The translations under genes were made by a program, and so were the position numbers. The notes beneath the pieces were generated by a model. It did not search any database. It saw nothing but the letters and a program-made list of their open reading frames with translations, and was not told the origin of the DNA. DNA of 64,000 nucleotides from positions 38,627,631 to 38,691,630 of the forward strand of contig CM050652.1 of NCBI GenBank assembly GCA_027574665.1. Direction: 5' to 3'. Numbering within the stretch: position 1 is the stretch's first letter; each line of letters opens with the position of its first letter. This DNA comes from Rhynochetos jubatus (Eukaryota; Chordata; Aves; Eurypygiformes; Rhynochetidae). Shown here piece by piece: positions 50,956-63,400 of this stretch.

Positions 50956-53900
50956 GAGCGTTTAATCAGGACCTAACACCTCAGAAAATTGTGTGCATCC
51001 TCAATTAATCCTTCCCAAGTTATTGTAATACTTGCACTAACCTTCCCAGATGTCCGAAATGCCTGGCGTCCTCTCATTAGGTGCCCAGGGAGCAAAACCA
51101 AGAACCGTGTTTGGTTTCCACACCGTGTCCTTCACCAGAACTTCACTCGCAGAGCCTTACGGACGGATCCCGCCCCCCACGGACGCTGCCTGTAGCTCAG
51201 TGACGACCTCCCACGATCGCCACGTGCGGGACTGGCACCTCTGACCGTGGGACAGGGTCAGGCGATGAGCAGCAAAGATTGAAAGGAGTAAAGCGATCCG
51301 AGGTGCAGACTGATTTTAGCAGGGAATGTGGGGCTTCTCAGCGCAGCAAGGAAGCTGGAGTGGACGGGGCCACTTCAACTGTAAGGGCCAGTGGAAAAGA
51401 AGTAATTTTGGTGGGTGAGTTTCAGAAGAGGCTTATTGAGTGGGACAGAACCAGCACCGAGTGGGGATGAGAAAGCCATTAATTATTAGTAGGAGAAAAA
51501 AACCCAGCAGCATGACAAAGGTAAGATAGCACCGGGGAGAGTATAAGCCAGGGAGGAGCCAGGGCCCCAGGAGACAGGATGGAAACGGAGGCAGAGTTTT
51601 ATGGGATATTGAGAAGGGTGGTGGAGTTCTGTGAAGGATGAAGCGTTCAGAGAGGGTACAAAAGGATGGAAGTAGTGTGATGGCTGAGGAGATTCAACCG
51701 TTAAGAAAACCGGCAGTGAAGACGCTTTCATATGCACTTACTTGCACCAGAGTGCATAAGCAATATTAGGGGTGGGGGCCATAAGGGAGAAGAATGGCAT
51801 TGTGTGATCTGAGGAGGGAAATACTACGGCTTGAACACAGAAGGGAGGGAGAATAACTAAAAAGGAAGAATGGGCTGGTTAGTGAAAGCCGCACTGCAGA
51901 AGGGAAAAAGAGGCATCAAGGTTCACATCTGGGCACGTAGAAGAAAGATTTTTATTAATTTATGTACCAAATAGTGAGCAGTAGTGCCCGTGGTCACAGC
52001 TTCGGTGTTCTGGGCAACGTACTATATGCCTGGGTGCAGGTGACTTCTCCCTTGAAGCACTCACGCCACAGGCGCGCAGCGTTACCGCCAGTAACAGCTG
52101 AAGGAGAGTTTACCACAGGCTCACGCGACGGGTCATTTAGGTAGAGCAGATGGAGCACGCCACTTGCTCGCGACTCGGGCACACTAAATACCTTACTGAG
52201 TTTTACCTGTGAAGTTGGTCCTCAGGGAGGTGGCAGATGGGTGAACGGCCAAGGAAAAAGAGCTAGGCAGATACAACTGAAAGCCACAGAGAAGATGGTA
52301 TCACCTGTAAGAAAAGTAGATGGGGCTAACGGCCGAGCCTTAGCAGACACCAGCGGAGAAGCACAGAGAAGGGCGCTCCAGGAGAAGTGCTGCATCAGTG
52401 GGCATGCGGCTCCAGACCTTGTTCACAAAATGGGGGAGAACATCAATAACCTCATCATCAGACATGGCTCTGTCATCAGTTTTGGTTGCTGTATGAGAGT
52501 TAAGGTCTTTCTGACAACCTCATTACTCAACTACTCAAGAAACACTCAAATAATTAAAAATGTGTGTAGCAAAATTAACGTTCTTCACACAGCAACGCAC
52601 TGGAAGACAAGGAATCAGAGACAGAAGAGTAAGAACATGAATATGGGAAAGCTAACAATAAAAGACCAGAACTAGGATCACCGCAGCAGCAACAAGAGTG
52701 TTAGAAATTCCTTGCCAGAGCCATGAGGCACAGCGGCTGTGCAGATGGATGCAGGAGAACATGGCTCTCCAATGCCAGCAGAGCCGCACTCCTTCCACCA
52801 GCGAAGGACGGACCAGCATCTCCACCAACCGCCATCAGCGCCTCATGTTCCCTTTCAAGAGCATGTGCCAATCAGCGGACAAACTGTCATTCTGCAGCAA
52901 TGTTACTGTAAAAACTAATGCGGGTGTTCTTGTGTATTGTCTAAACCAAGCCGAGGAAATTGGTTCAACTCTTTATGTCTTTGCTGGAACGGAGTCCCAG
53001 CTACGTGAGATTAGAAATTTTAAAAAACCAAAATTTACCCGTGCTAAGAAATAAAGTAGAAGGAATTCCATGTGTTACACCTAACGCTTACAAGCGTGCT
53101 GGAAAAGAACAGGCAGTATCAACATTCAGAACATCTTGTTCACATAACGAGAATCGCAGACCTGTGCTCCAGTGACTCTGGAGACATAGGAAATATGAGC
53201 AGGTTCCCTCCATAAAACAATTTGTTGTGGCATTGTCAGAATTATCTAAGGATCTGATCTCAGTCATAAGAAAAAACAAACATTAAGAATATTCCTCTTG
53301 AGAGCTGGCCCACGGCCAGGATTTCTAAAAAACTCAGTCACAGACAAAGAGTCCACTCAAAATCCCTATTTAATCTTTTCACAGGTGGCAACATTTTGCA
53401 CTCGTGAAGCAAAAAAATATGCTTCATTAACAAGGGAAAAAACTGTCCATCTGTGACTCTAAGGACTTCCACTAAGTAGTGCGCATGCACGCACCACGAG
53501 CCTTCTCCAACTGGCCTTGAAAGTCTCAGGACTCCAAAACTAACACTTGAAGGAAGTTCCAAACATCTCCTTTTTCGTCTGGTGTCATTCTTGATACGTA
53601 ATCGCTGTTTTGACAGGTGCCTGCAGTTATTAATTTGGTTCCACACACAGTAACAGCAGCTTCTCAGGACTATCTGCAGATATCGCCGCCGTTATCATCG
53701 GCATTTGCAGTTTATGAACTGCCCTTTTCCTGGAGGAAGGAGCCCTCACAGCCTTCTAAGAAAAACGTAACTGGGGAGGTTGTTCTATTAGAAACCGAGG
53801 TTTCATCTCCTGCAGGAAGTCGCACAGCCTTCTGCGAAATCCTCCCAGGCCTCTTTTTTGGTTAACTATGAAAATGAACTCCAGAAAGTTTTGTGCGGCC

Positions 53901-56417
53901 AGGGAATGAATTCTAGGATATGAACTCAGTCTTAGGTCTGCAACGTTAACAAACGCCTCAGCACTTCTCTCCCTGAACATCGTCATCCGTCAGCAAAGGG
54001 GCACCAAGATCACTGTGGCAGGGAAGTACACAGGGGAGATGACTGGTGAGACCGCGTCTATAGCATGGCAAACTAGCCAAGGGGAAGAGCCAGCCACCGG
54101 CACCTTGATTCGTGAAGCGGGAAAACAGACCCCTGACTTAACTGAATGCCCTACTGTGAAGGCAAAGTATGAGGAGGTTGGCTTTATTTGATAGGTACTT
54201 GTCCCAGCACACAGACAATCCCCCATATTGCTCGATTTTCCCATGGGTGGGGTTTTTTGGTAGGTTCAGGCGACTGGCGATACTCTGGAGTGCGTGAGGT
54301 CTCGGCATATTCGTGGGTACTGAAGTGTGACTGGATACAAATTTTACATGTGGATTTCTCAGTATCGATCTCTCTCTACTTGTATTATGATCTGTGTTGG
54401 GACAGCACTTTGGACCTTTGGTCACAGAGCAGCATCCCACCGCTCTAAGCGCGGTGTAATCACAAAAGGAAAAAGGCTGCTTGGAAGCTCTCAGAGCTAA
54501 GCTCTGAACGCAAATAAGCATAAAAAGAAGAGGAAAAAATGGGTGAGAAAGCCCACAGGCCTTTCCAGTGTGGAATTCAGAGGCTTTGCAAGGACCTTCT
54601 GCACTTCAGTGGATTTCAGCAAGTTTTTATTTCCATACCCAACGTTCCTTTTTGCACAGTGGAACTTCTCACATTTGTAGGCAGTGAACTACAGCATAGT
54701 CCTAAAAACTGTTGCTTTATGGTAGAGTGAAGCATTTCTCATCAAATCTGGGACCTCATAAATGATACAGTAGGTCTTATTAGGGTTTTTTAGGAGGCAA
54801 ATAAGTGACAAACAATAGAGCTATTGTCCACTAAGTACCATTCTTACACGGCTCCACCAAGCACCATTCCTACAAGGCTCCAATGGGAGCCTTTCATAAT
54901 GACAGCAGCATCATAAAAGTGCTTTGATCTAAGAAGGATCAAATATCTTTGTTTCCTATTAACATAACTTTGTTTCCCAATGGAGCACAGAGCATTCCTG
55001 ATAATGGCGCTCTATTAGGATAATTAGAAAAAGATTGTTCAGCTCTCTTTGCCCCCTTAGAGCTCCCTGGCAAATTTCTCCTGTCGTCTCATTCAGATTT
55101 TCTACCCCAAATACTTCTGTCATAAGGAAAAAATTTAACAGTTTCACATTTATGGCTCAGAAATTTCGGCTGCCAGCGTGATGTTAACCAGCCATTACAA
55201 GATTCTGAAGAAGGACCCAGACTGAAAATTAAGCCAGCACCTTTTGAAAACCTAATTTTTTTTTTTTTAATGTGAGCGAGATTTGAGATAACTGTGTCAC
55301 AGAACTTGTAATAAGGTAGCAGGAATGTGCCCTGGGTTTATGGTGCAAGGGAGGCCTGAGAAAGCATTACAGGAAAAGCTTGCCCCACGGGATTCATGGG
55401 TGTAATATGACCAGAAGCAGAATTCCTACAACAGATGACAGACAGAGGAAGACACTTGTTAAGAGAGTATTCCCAGACATCCTATTGGAAACCTAGATTT
55501 CTTACTTTGTCTTGTCGTGCGGGACTCAGGCCTCTGCCTCTTCCATCCGAGGTGCAGATCTGAGGTCGCGGGCAGTTAGGACCAGCCAGCGAAAGCCCGT
55601 CTGGCTTCACCTGGTGCCACCATGTCCCCAGGTGTGTCGCGCCACCGTTGTGAAACTCCTTTCCCCTTTCAGTCCTGGGTCAGCAAGTCATCCCTCTTCC
55701 ACAAGGCTCAGAAGGACAATTTGAGGAAACTCCCTGTGCAGATTTTGGGATTTGTGTCAGCAGGGACGCTCCCAGGCTCTCTCCCATTGGTGGTGGTGGA
55801 GATGGGCACACGTCTGGCAGTGGCGGCCCTTAAGCTTCAATGGTTTTCCACCCAAAACACAGCATCCTTGATCAGCAAGACGGTTGGCAGTAATGGCAGA
55901 ACACTTTTAACTGCAGAAAGGAAATAATCAATGAAGAGATCAACTGATAAAACCGATCAAAGGGCTCCAGCATTACAAGAGAAAAGGATTTCATCAGCCA
56001 CGCTGAGGAAAACTATGGCGGGAAAGGCAAAGGCACAGAAAACAGACCCCAGCCAAGCAGATCTGGGAAAATGGGGGCTAGGAAATCATGTACAGAGGAT
56101 TCTCCTGTCCATACAGAAGAACGGTCAGGAAATAAAGGAGACTAAGTGTATCGGGATTTACTTTTGTTCATACCTGTGCATGTATTATTCTATAAGAAGT
56201 ACACATTCCTCTTTGCTTCATCCATCTAAAGAGGTAAGCTTAAACCCAGAGTATTTGGAAGGCCGGAGAAGGGATAGTGATGTCCTGAACCTGTTAAAGT
56301 GTTACAGTTCCTGATTCCAAAATCTTAAGGCAGGTGGATGTGAAAGAGTGTCACCTTCACCAGTCACACTGGCAAAATACTTTCACAGAAAGTTTTAAAT
56401 TATTGTTACTGCACGGT
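50956..56417. other. Intergenic DNA 3' of LGR5
   Basis: No gene is supported. The segment opens with a CpG-dense stretch at 51150-51245 containing CACGTG, followed by a purine-rich block at about 51280-51900 and a second CpG-rich stretch at 51985-52185. A 144-codon open frame at 52241-52675 has no recognisable domain. A 27-bp imperfect tandem repeat lies near 54835-54888. In mammals the next gene is ZFC3H1 on the opposite strand; I could not identify its exons. Confidence 0.7.
51150..51245. promoter_or_regulatory. CpG-dense stretch with E-box just 3' of LGR5
   Basis: About ten CpGs fall in 80 bases, including a CACGTG E-box at about 51220-51225. It lies some 200 bases beyond the LGR5 poly(A) signal. 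It could be a distal regulatory element, the edge of an unannotated promoter, or a young unmethylated repeat. Confidence 0.25.
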
Positions 56418-56705
56418 TATAGAATCACAGAATGGTTTGGGTTGGAAGGGACCTTAAAGACCATCTAGTTCCAACCCCCCTGCCATGGGCAGGGACACCC
56501 TCCACTAGGCCAGGTTGCTCAAAGCCTCAACCAGCCTGGCCTTGAAGATAGCCAGGGATGGGGCATCCACAGCTTCTCTGGGCAACCTGTGCCAGTGCCT
56601 CACCACTCTCTCCATGAAGAACTTCTTCCTGGTGTCCAATCTAAATCTCCCCGCTTTCAATTTAAACCCATTACCCCTTGTCCTGTCACTACAGACACTG
56701 TCCTA
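56418..56705 (-). mobile_element. CR1 LINE 3'-end fragment (copy A)
   Basis: The plus strand reads TATAGAATCACAGAATGGTT, then TGGGTTGGAAGGGACCTTAA and onward, the reverse complement of the CR1 3' end. About 288 bp extend into the end of the reverse-transcriptase ORF region and 3' UTR (ACAGGTTGCCCAGAGAAGCT on the minus strand). It is 5'-truncated with a short ATTCTRTG tail. Confidence 0.93.
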
Positions 56706-59700
56706 GAACGTACTACAGTCTGCTCACATTGGACTGATCAGTCAATTTGGGATCTTCATTGCCACCACCACCAGTTTTTATAAGCCATACGGAAAAATAA
56801 TCATTTTATTAGGAAAGCATCCCCTTTCTCACCCTGCATAACTGTTTATATACTTGTTCTTTAACCCCTCCAGTCTGAAGAAGGTTGGCATTTCATGCTA
56901 GCTCACGGGACCTGAAGGAAAGGAGATGTGAGCTGCAGTGGAGGGCTTCAGCTGGAAGAGCACTCAGGCAGTGCCAGCAGTCCAGCTTCTGCCTCTTGCT
57001 GCTCCAGGGAAAGGCGTCACGATGCCATCTTCAGCAGTTTGGGCACTCAGGACTGCCAGGATCCCAGCTCCATCCAGCAAAAAGCTAGGAGGCTGCTCAG
57101 TGTGCTTGGCTCTGTGAGCTCCTCTGGCCCTAGAGTACACACCCACGACCTAACTGGTACCTCTAGACACAGTGGATATGTCTGTACTGTGAATTAAACA
57201 ACCTGGGGGTGTTTTCTGCCCTCAGAGTATAATCCAGGTCTAGATGCTTACACTCCCCCCAATCCCTCTTTCCCTCAAAATACAATGGTCTTGTCTATAA
57301 AACACATTGGGAACAGTGTCTGGTCTACATTAGTTCACCAAACAGCACCTGGGACAGATGCCACATGCATGGGCCAAAACCATGCCAGAGAGGCTGCTAA
57401 GAGCATGCTGGAACTGTTAGCCTGTGCTTCAGCCCGTATCTCGCCCAATCCCATTAATACAACCCATGTTTCTGCAGTGTCTGGCACAGGGCAGGTGGTT
57501 CAGAGGGACAGGGTCCAGGGTTTAGGCTCAGCATCCTAGGGTTTAGGCTTAGCATCCTATCAGTGTGTCCAGCAGACCTGGAAGCACTATAAACCTGGCA
57601 ACTGGGTAGATTTCAGACATTGCTTAGAGTCTTTCCAGTCAGTTCCATTCTCCAATTGCCCGTGATCTAGCCAACACAAAACCCGGTCTTGGGAAAAGGC
57701 CAGTAGCCCATCAGGGTGCTTTGTGACTGGATCAAGGCTTCTTGACTGCACGTTTCTATGGACAATGCTCTATGCAGCCATTTGTCCTGGCTGTGATTTA
57801 GGACTTCCAGTACATCAGAAACCGGAGCGTGTACAATACAGGGAGTGTGCTCAGGTCCCGGTGTCGTACCCCCATGCTCTCCACCCACCTACATGTAGGG
57901 TGAGAGAAGGCCAGGCTGGAACAGTTTTCGTCGCACCGTTTCAACAAACACTTCCCACAACTTAAAGCCTCTGGATTTCTTAGCAGAATTGGACAGGAAA
58001 AGAGGCAGGAAAACATACAAATATAATAATCAAGTCTAACCTTTGATCCAGGTTGATCTGATAAAGCCCTGGCACAGGGCCTTCAAAAACAACTCAACTA
58101 GCACTCTGGAGGATTATGCTGAACAAGTGATAAAAGCTCAGGCTTTGTGTCCATTGGCACTTCACAGGCACCGAAACCCACTCGTGCTGGTTTCAGACAA
58201 AACTACTGACTTTTTGCTTCCCAGATTAATTCCACTGATCATTTTCCTTTCTCCCATCATGCAATCATAAAACCACTTACATTATTTATGGTGCGATATC
58301 CTTCTCTCTCCACACTGTACTCCAGACAACCCATCAGATTGTACGGGTGCTTTACAACCAGAAAACACGTGGAAGCAGGACTTCTTACTTACCAAGCCAA
58401 AGCTGCTCCGTTCAGAGTTGATGCACAAGTGCCACAGGCGAGTCCTCCTGGACACTGCTCAGCTGGAGCAAACAGACCCACTATAAAAACAAGAGGCAGA
58501 AGTTCTGTGCAGCCTAAACAAGACTGTTGCCCATAATTCAGCCTTTGGCTTTATCCAAGTCCCCCATATTTGGCTTCTGAGAGTTTAGCAGAAGATATGC
58601 CCTGGGTTGCTGGCTGAAAAATGTTGTAAGAGCAAGAGAATCCTGCTGCTTTTTTCTACATTCAAGGGAGGAGAAGAAAGGAAACAAAAAAAGCCTAACC
58701 CTTTCTCAGAGAGAATTACTGTCATCAAGACATTTCCTTTTATGATGTTGTCCAACTTCTGCTTAAAGAAAATACGTGTCTTCCACAATATTCTTCCAAT
58801 TAGTGCACTGTACAGTCCCCATGCTTTTACCATGTATTTGTGGTGTAGGGAGCACAGTAACACACCACAAAAACCTTCGGTTTCAGATCAACAGGGAATG
58901 AATCCCCCACAAAGACCAACAAAATCCTCTCGATAATAAAAAGCGCATTCTCTTGGGTAATCAGGCCGAGTTGGCGGACAGGGAGTGCTGGGCGCTGTTG
59001 TGAATGGCTGTTCCCAGTGCAGCACAGTATCTCAAAGCCCTCATCTGCGTTTATCATAGCTTTCCGAGTCCACGCTGGGTGCCTCTCCCCAAGACAGCGC
59101 AGACCGTCCCACCGAATCCTAGCACCAGGGACTAGTTTGAGGCATGGATGCTGACCTCTCCGAACCCCTTCTGCGGGAGATGCAGGCACTGCTAAAAGAA
59201 TCGTTAAGTAGGGAGCCTACCTCTGGCTCTTTAATGAGTGCCTCGGAGTACCCAGCTACATCCGGGTCCTCTGCCCACTACCCTCTGTTGGAGACTTTGG
59301 CTTAGGAGGGAAAGAGGTGCCTGTGCCGTTCACACAGCGCCAGAGGGTGCATCCACCACAGAATCTGGTCTTGCTGCACACCACCTCCCGCATCCCGCAT
59401 CAAACCTTCAGCATACCCTGCTCTGCTGTCCCCAGACACAGCCTCAGCCATCTCAACACTCCGGTGAATGTCACTTTTTAAACCAGTGAGGTTGTCCTCT
59501 GTGTAGGCAGATGTTTAGTTGATCATTTAGTATGATACGAAGGTGTCATACCTGTAATCGCAGTCTAGAGCTACTGCCCTTCTGAAAACACGCTGCAGTC
59601 TTGCTGGTCTACCTAGGGCCACATAAGGAAGGCACCCCCGCTGCTTCCTGCTGTCCCACCAAGAGGAGATTAGATAAAGTTTGGCTTCCCTTGACTGTGC

Positions 59701-60157
59701 AGAGACCTGAACCGTGCAGGTCTTGCTGGTGACCTTCCTACCAAAATTGACCCAACCACTCCTGGCAGATAAAGGTGTCTTAACATCTCTTCTAGAAGAG
59801 AAAGGAAGTTCACAGAAGGTTTCAGAGGGAGAAGGAAGCCCCAAGAGGGAAAGGTAGATGGGATACAGGGGGCAGGGGCTGACAAATATTGGCTATTCCC
59901 ACATCACACCACCAGAACTAGAACTGGTGCAGGCTTGTAAGGGCAGTTCTGCCTTCCTACTCATGCTGTGTTGACTCTGGTCAATACAAGAGGAAGAAAC
60001 CATTGCTCTCAAGACTCATGCTTAGAAGTGCCCCAACCCATCTTCCTCAGCCACACAGTTTTCTCAAACTGAGCAGAAAAGGGACTGACTTAACAAAAAG
60101 CGTCACAAATGAGAGCCAGATTGACAGCTGTCATGAAAACAAAAGGCAGATGTAGAA
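56706..60157. other. Intergenic DNA between the two CR1 copies
   Basis: I see no gene in this 3.4 kb. A 21-bp tandem duplication with one mismatch occupies 57518-57559. Short ORFs on both strands (for example 58827-59189 minus) show no domain, codon or splice evidence. Confidence 0.75.
57518..57559. repeat. 21-bp direct tandem duplication
   Basis: GGGTTTAGGCTCAGCATCCT(A) at 57518-57538 is followed at once by the same unit with one C-to-T change at 57539-57559. It is a recent-looking local duplication. Confidence 0.9.
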
Positions 60158-60436
60158 ATCACATAATCACAGGATGGTTTGGGTTGGAAGAGACCTTAAA
60201 GCTCATCTAGTTACAACCCCCCTGCCATGGGCAGGGACACCCTCCACTAGACCAGGTTGCTCCAAGCCTCATCCAGCCTGGCCTTGAACACTGCCAGGGA
60301 CAGGGCATCCACAGCTTCTCTGGGCAACCTGTGCCAGTGCCTCATCACCCTCTCTGTGAAGAACTTCTTCCTGGTGTCCAATCTCAATCTCCCCGCTTTC
60401 AATTTAAATCCATTGCCCCTGTCCTGTCACCACATG
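60158..60436 (-). mobile_element. CR1 LINE 3'-end fragment (copy B)
   Basis: The plus strand reads CACAGGATGGTTTGGGTTGG and continues through the CR1 3' UTR to CCTGTCACCACA. It is the same subfamily, orientation and nearly the same 5' truncation point as copy A, with roughly 20 differences over about 255 aligned bases counted by eye. Confidence 0.93.
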
Positions 60437-63400
60437 TATCATTGCGGGCTACCCCACCTCTCAAAGAGCAGATCACCTGTGGCCATCACATACTGTGGCA
60501 GTGGTGAGGAATCCATTCAAAATCATTCCCTTTTTCAAAAATACAGAGTTTTCTCCAGCTCAGACTCTTTGAACCAGGTCACTTACACGATGGCATCACT
60601 CTGGTTTTGATGCTATTTTCTTCTAGACCCAGCCCTGCTCTCTGCACTGAAAGGCCCCCTCCTGTTTACTCCTTATCAACATCTGACTGAGCCACGATTC
60701 GGTCACTTCTGCCAGTTCCCCAGGTGCAGCACCGCAAACTTTATGATTGGATTTTATGCTCCCATTAACAGAGAGCAAACAGACACATAGATAATTCATT
60801 GCCAACAATTTCAAAAGGTTAAGCTTCAGTTACAAGCCATACTCTGCTTTATTATCTCCTGCTCAGCTAGGAAAACAAAAAACAGTGGTACGCAATAAAA
60901 AAGAAAAGTAGCAGTTAACGTCTATATCCTCTTCTAAGCCAAATTTTGATCCTGGGTTCCATGCAAATGTTAAGCAACCTTACAGATAAGGATAAGCAAA
61001 CATCCCTGCTCTGTTCTTCAGAGCAATAGTTATCCCTGGGCATGGAATACTGACCGACGCTGGAGAACAGTCCCTTCCTGCTCTCATTCCTGACCACCCC
61101 CTAAAGCAACGGCAGGATGACCCCCCGTTTCAGGTGAAATGGCAGGAGGTTTAAGGACATCTGCTGCCTTTAGTCGCGATTCCTCAGGCAAGATACAGCT
61201 CATCTCTTCCTGGGCACCACAACCACCTCTGTAACCCACCTGGAATTTCTGAAAAAACACAGAAATGTCAATGCTGCTACATCCTTTGTCGGTACTATCC
61301 GAGCTACTTAGAAGCACCGCCGCATCCACAGGTACGCTCTCGTTAGAGACCCAACTTGCACACCTTCTCTGTTAGCTAAAGTAGGCAGAGGTATTCAACT
61401 AACAGTCTGTTCATTCGATGCATAACCCGCAGACTGTTATCTTGCACCCAAATACCACCAAGACATAGACACTTACGTTCACCTCACTTAGAAATCAATC
61501 AGATCCAAAGATGTGACACAGCATCTAGCAAAAGTACACAAATTATTTCCTTTTGATATCCCCAGCCCTGAGGAAATAAGTGACTTTATTAGCCAGATGC
61601 TGAAAGGTTTTAGGAAACAACTGACAGGGAAACCCCACAAATATAAATGGGCTTGAATACATGCAGTTTGTTAAAATTCTGTATTCCTAAACCAGTGTAA
61701 ATGCCGTGTATCTTCCCCATTCCACCAGAATCAGTGCCAGTAAAACAGCCTGTGATTTCCTGTGGATACACACATGGGGAAAAAAAAAAAAAAAGGCATA
61801 ACCAAAGCACAGAAAGCTATCGAACGGAGATGTGACCAAGGGGAAGGGACTGCAGTGGGGTTGATGAGCTGACCATCACTCAGGAACCTTGCATTTGAAA
61901 TCCAAAAAAATATTACCAGTGGGGAGAAATGACATTATTGATCAGATGGTATTTCCATGCTCATTCAGAAAAAGTCTGCTCATTACCTTAAAAGCCGATG
62001 AGATGACTGATGCAGTCATCCCTCAGCTGAACTGTTCCATGACATAAATTTGGGTGATCAGACTTCTCATTTATTCCCATAAAACAGAAACTTTGTTGCC
62101 CTTTAATTCTGAACGACATTTCATAGCACATGAACTCAAACTCCCCGTGGGGAAGAAAAGGTGTCGGGAAGGTCCAACCAGCTTGAGGAGAGACAAATGC
62201 AAGTCCCTGAGCATCTGGAGCCCCAGGGACACAAACCCATCCCACAGATGGGCAAGTCAAGAATTAGGTTTTTTCTTCCATCAAAAAATTCACTCAAGTC
62301 TGTGCTATTAAATACTCTGCTTGATAACTATAATCTATTTTGATCATTTCCAAAATCTTGAGGTGGTCTTCTTTATGGACACAAGGAAAAGAAAACCAGG
62401 CAACATCCAAAATAGCTAGAGAAGAGCACAACTAACAGGATTCTCAGGAACACAGAGAAACCAACTTCTGCAAGGTAGACACTTTTTATTCTGCAATGCT
62501 CTTCTTCCTTCACTGACAATTTACCTGCTTTCGAGGGGCAGCTTTCTGTGATCGCTGCCCATTTATGGTGCATGTTTCCCACCGCTCCTCCTCACACAAG
62601 AGTCTGATACCCCTCTCTGCATGAAGGGCTCCTCCCTTTTCATCCCTGTGAGTGAGAATCTCAGAGGGGAAATTTGCAGCTTCCAAATTTTGAAGAGTAC
62701 GCCCACGACAGCAACTTTAGTGACACTGAAGGGTTTATAAAGCTTAAGGCCACATCAAGACCATCAATTCCTTCCTCAAACATGTTACTTTTCCTTGATC
62801 GAGGAAGCTGCACTCATCCATATGCTGCTATCCATACACTGCTAGGCGAAACGTGCTCATGGTCAGTAACTCTGCTGGGATAGCTGCACTTCTCTAACAG
62901 CCATCAAACAGTCCAGCTCGAGTGCTCCAAGTGCGGCCACTTCTGCTGTCTCAGGACGGCTTCCTTTGACACTTGCTACATCCCTGGAGTCTGGGGCGAG
63001 GGGGTGAAGGGGGAGTGTTCAATTTGCTACAGTTGTGGGTATGTTCTTCATTTAAAAAAAGATGCTTGGTGGTTCAACAGTTTCCTCAGATAAATACAGA
63101 TTATGCCATTAGCAACGGGTGGCATGGAAATTCCAGAAAATCTGTTTGGCATGGATGGTCAGCTGTAAGGGCTGAAGAACTGGCAAAGTTCCAGGCTATT
63201 TTGACATCTACTTACAGAGCTTTGGCCATTACATGTGTCAAATGGTACAGTAAAGGGTTATCCGCAGCAGGTGAAGAACTGGCAGGAGGAGGAAGAAACA
63301 GCAGCGTGGAAGACCTCTGCTGTTTCTCACAGGCTTTGTTTCTCACCACACAGATGTTGTTCAGACCCTTAGGACTGGGAAACAATGATTAATCCTTCAA

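Noticed and set aside
52241..52675. 144-codon plus-strand frame 3' of LGR5
   Set aside because: The product is lysine/asparagine-rich at the end with no domain; it lies in a GC/purine-biased block where stops are rarer.
58827..59189. 120-codon minus-strand frame considered as a ZFC3H1 terminal exon
   Set aside because: Expected from mammalian gene order, but I see no zinc-finger, TPR or coiled-coil pattern and no convincing splice sites.
62373..62582. Minus-strand frame with a possible GCAG|GTAAAT donor near 62520
   Set aside because: A single donor-like match without an acceptor or recognisable protein is not enough to call an exon.
62973..63392. 139-codon plus-strand frame near the window end
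   Set aside because: No known motif, no splice or promoter evidence, and its length is within what chance gives in 64 kb.
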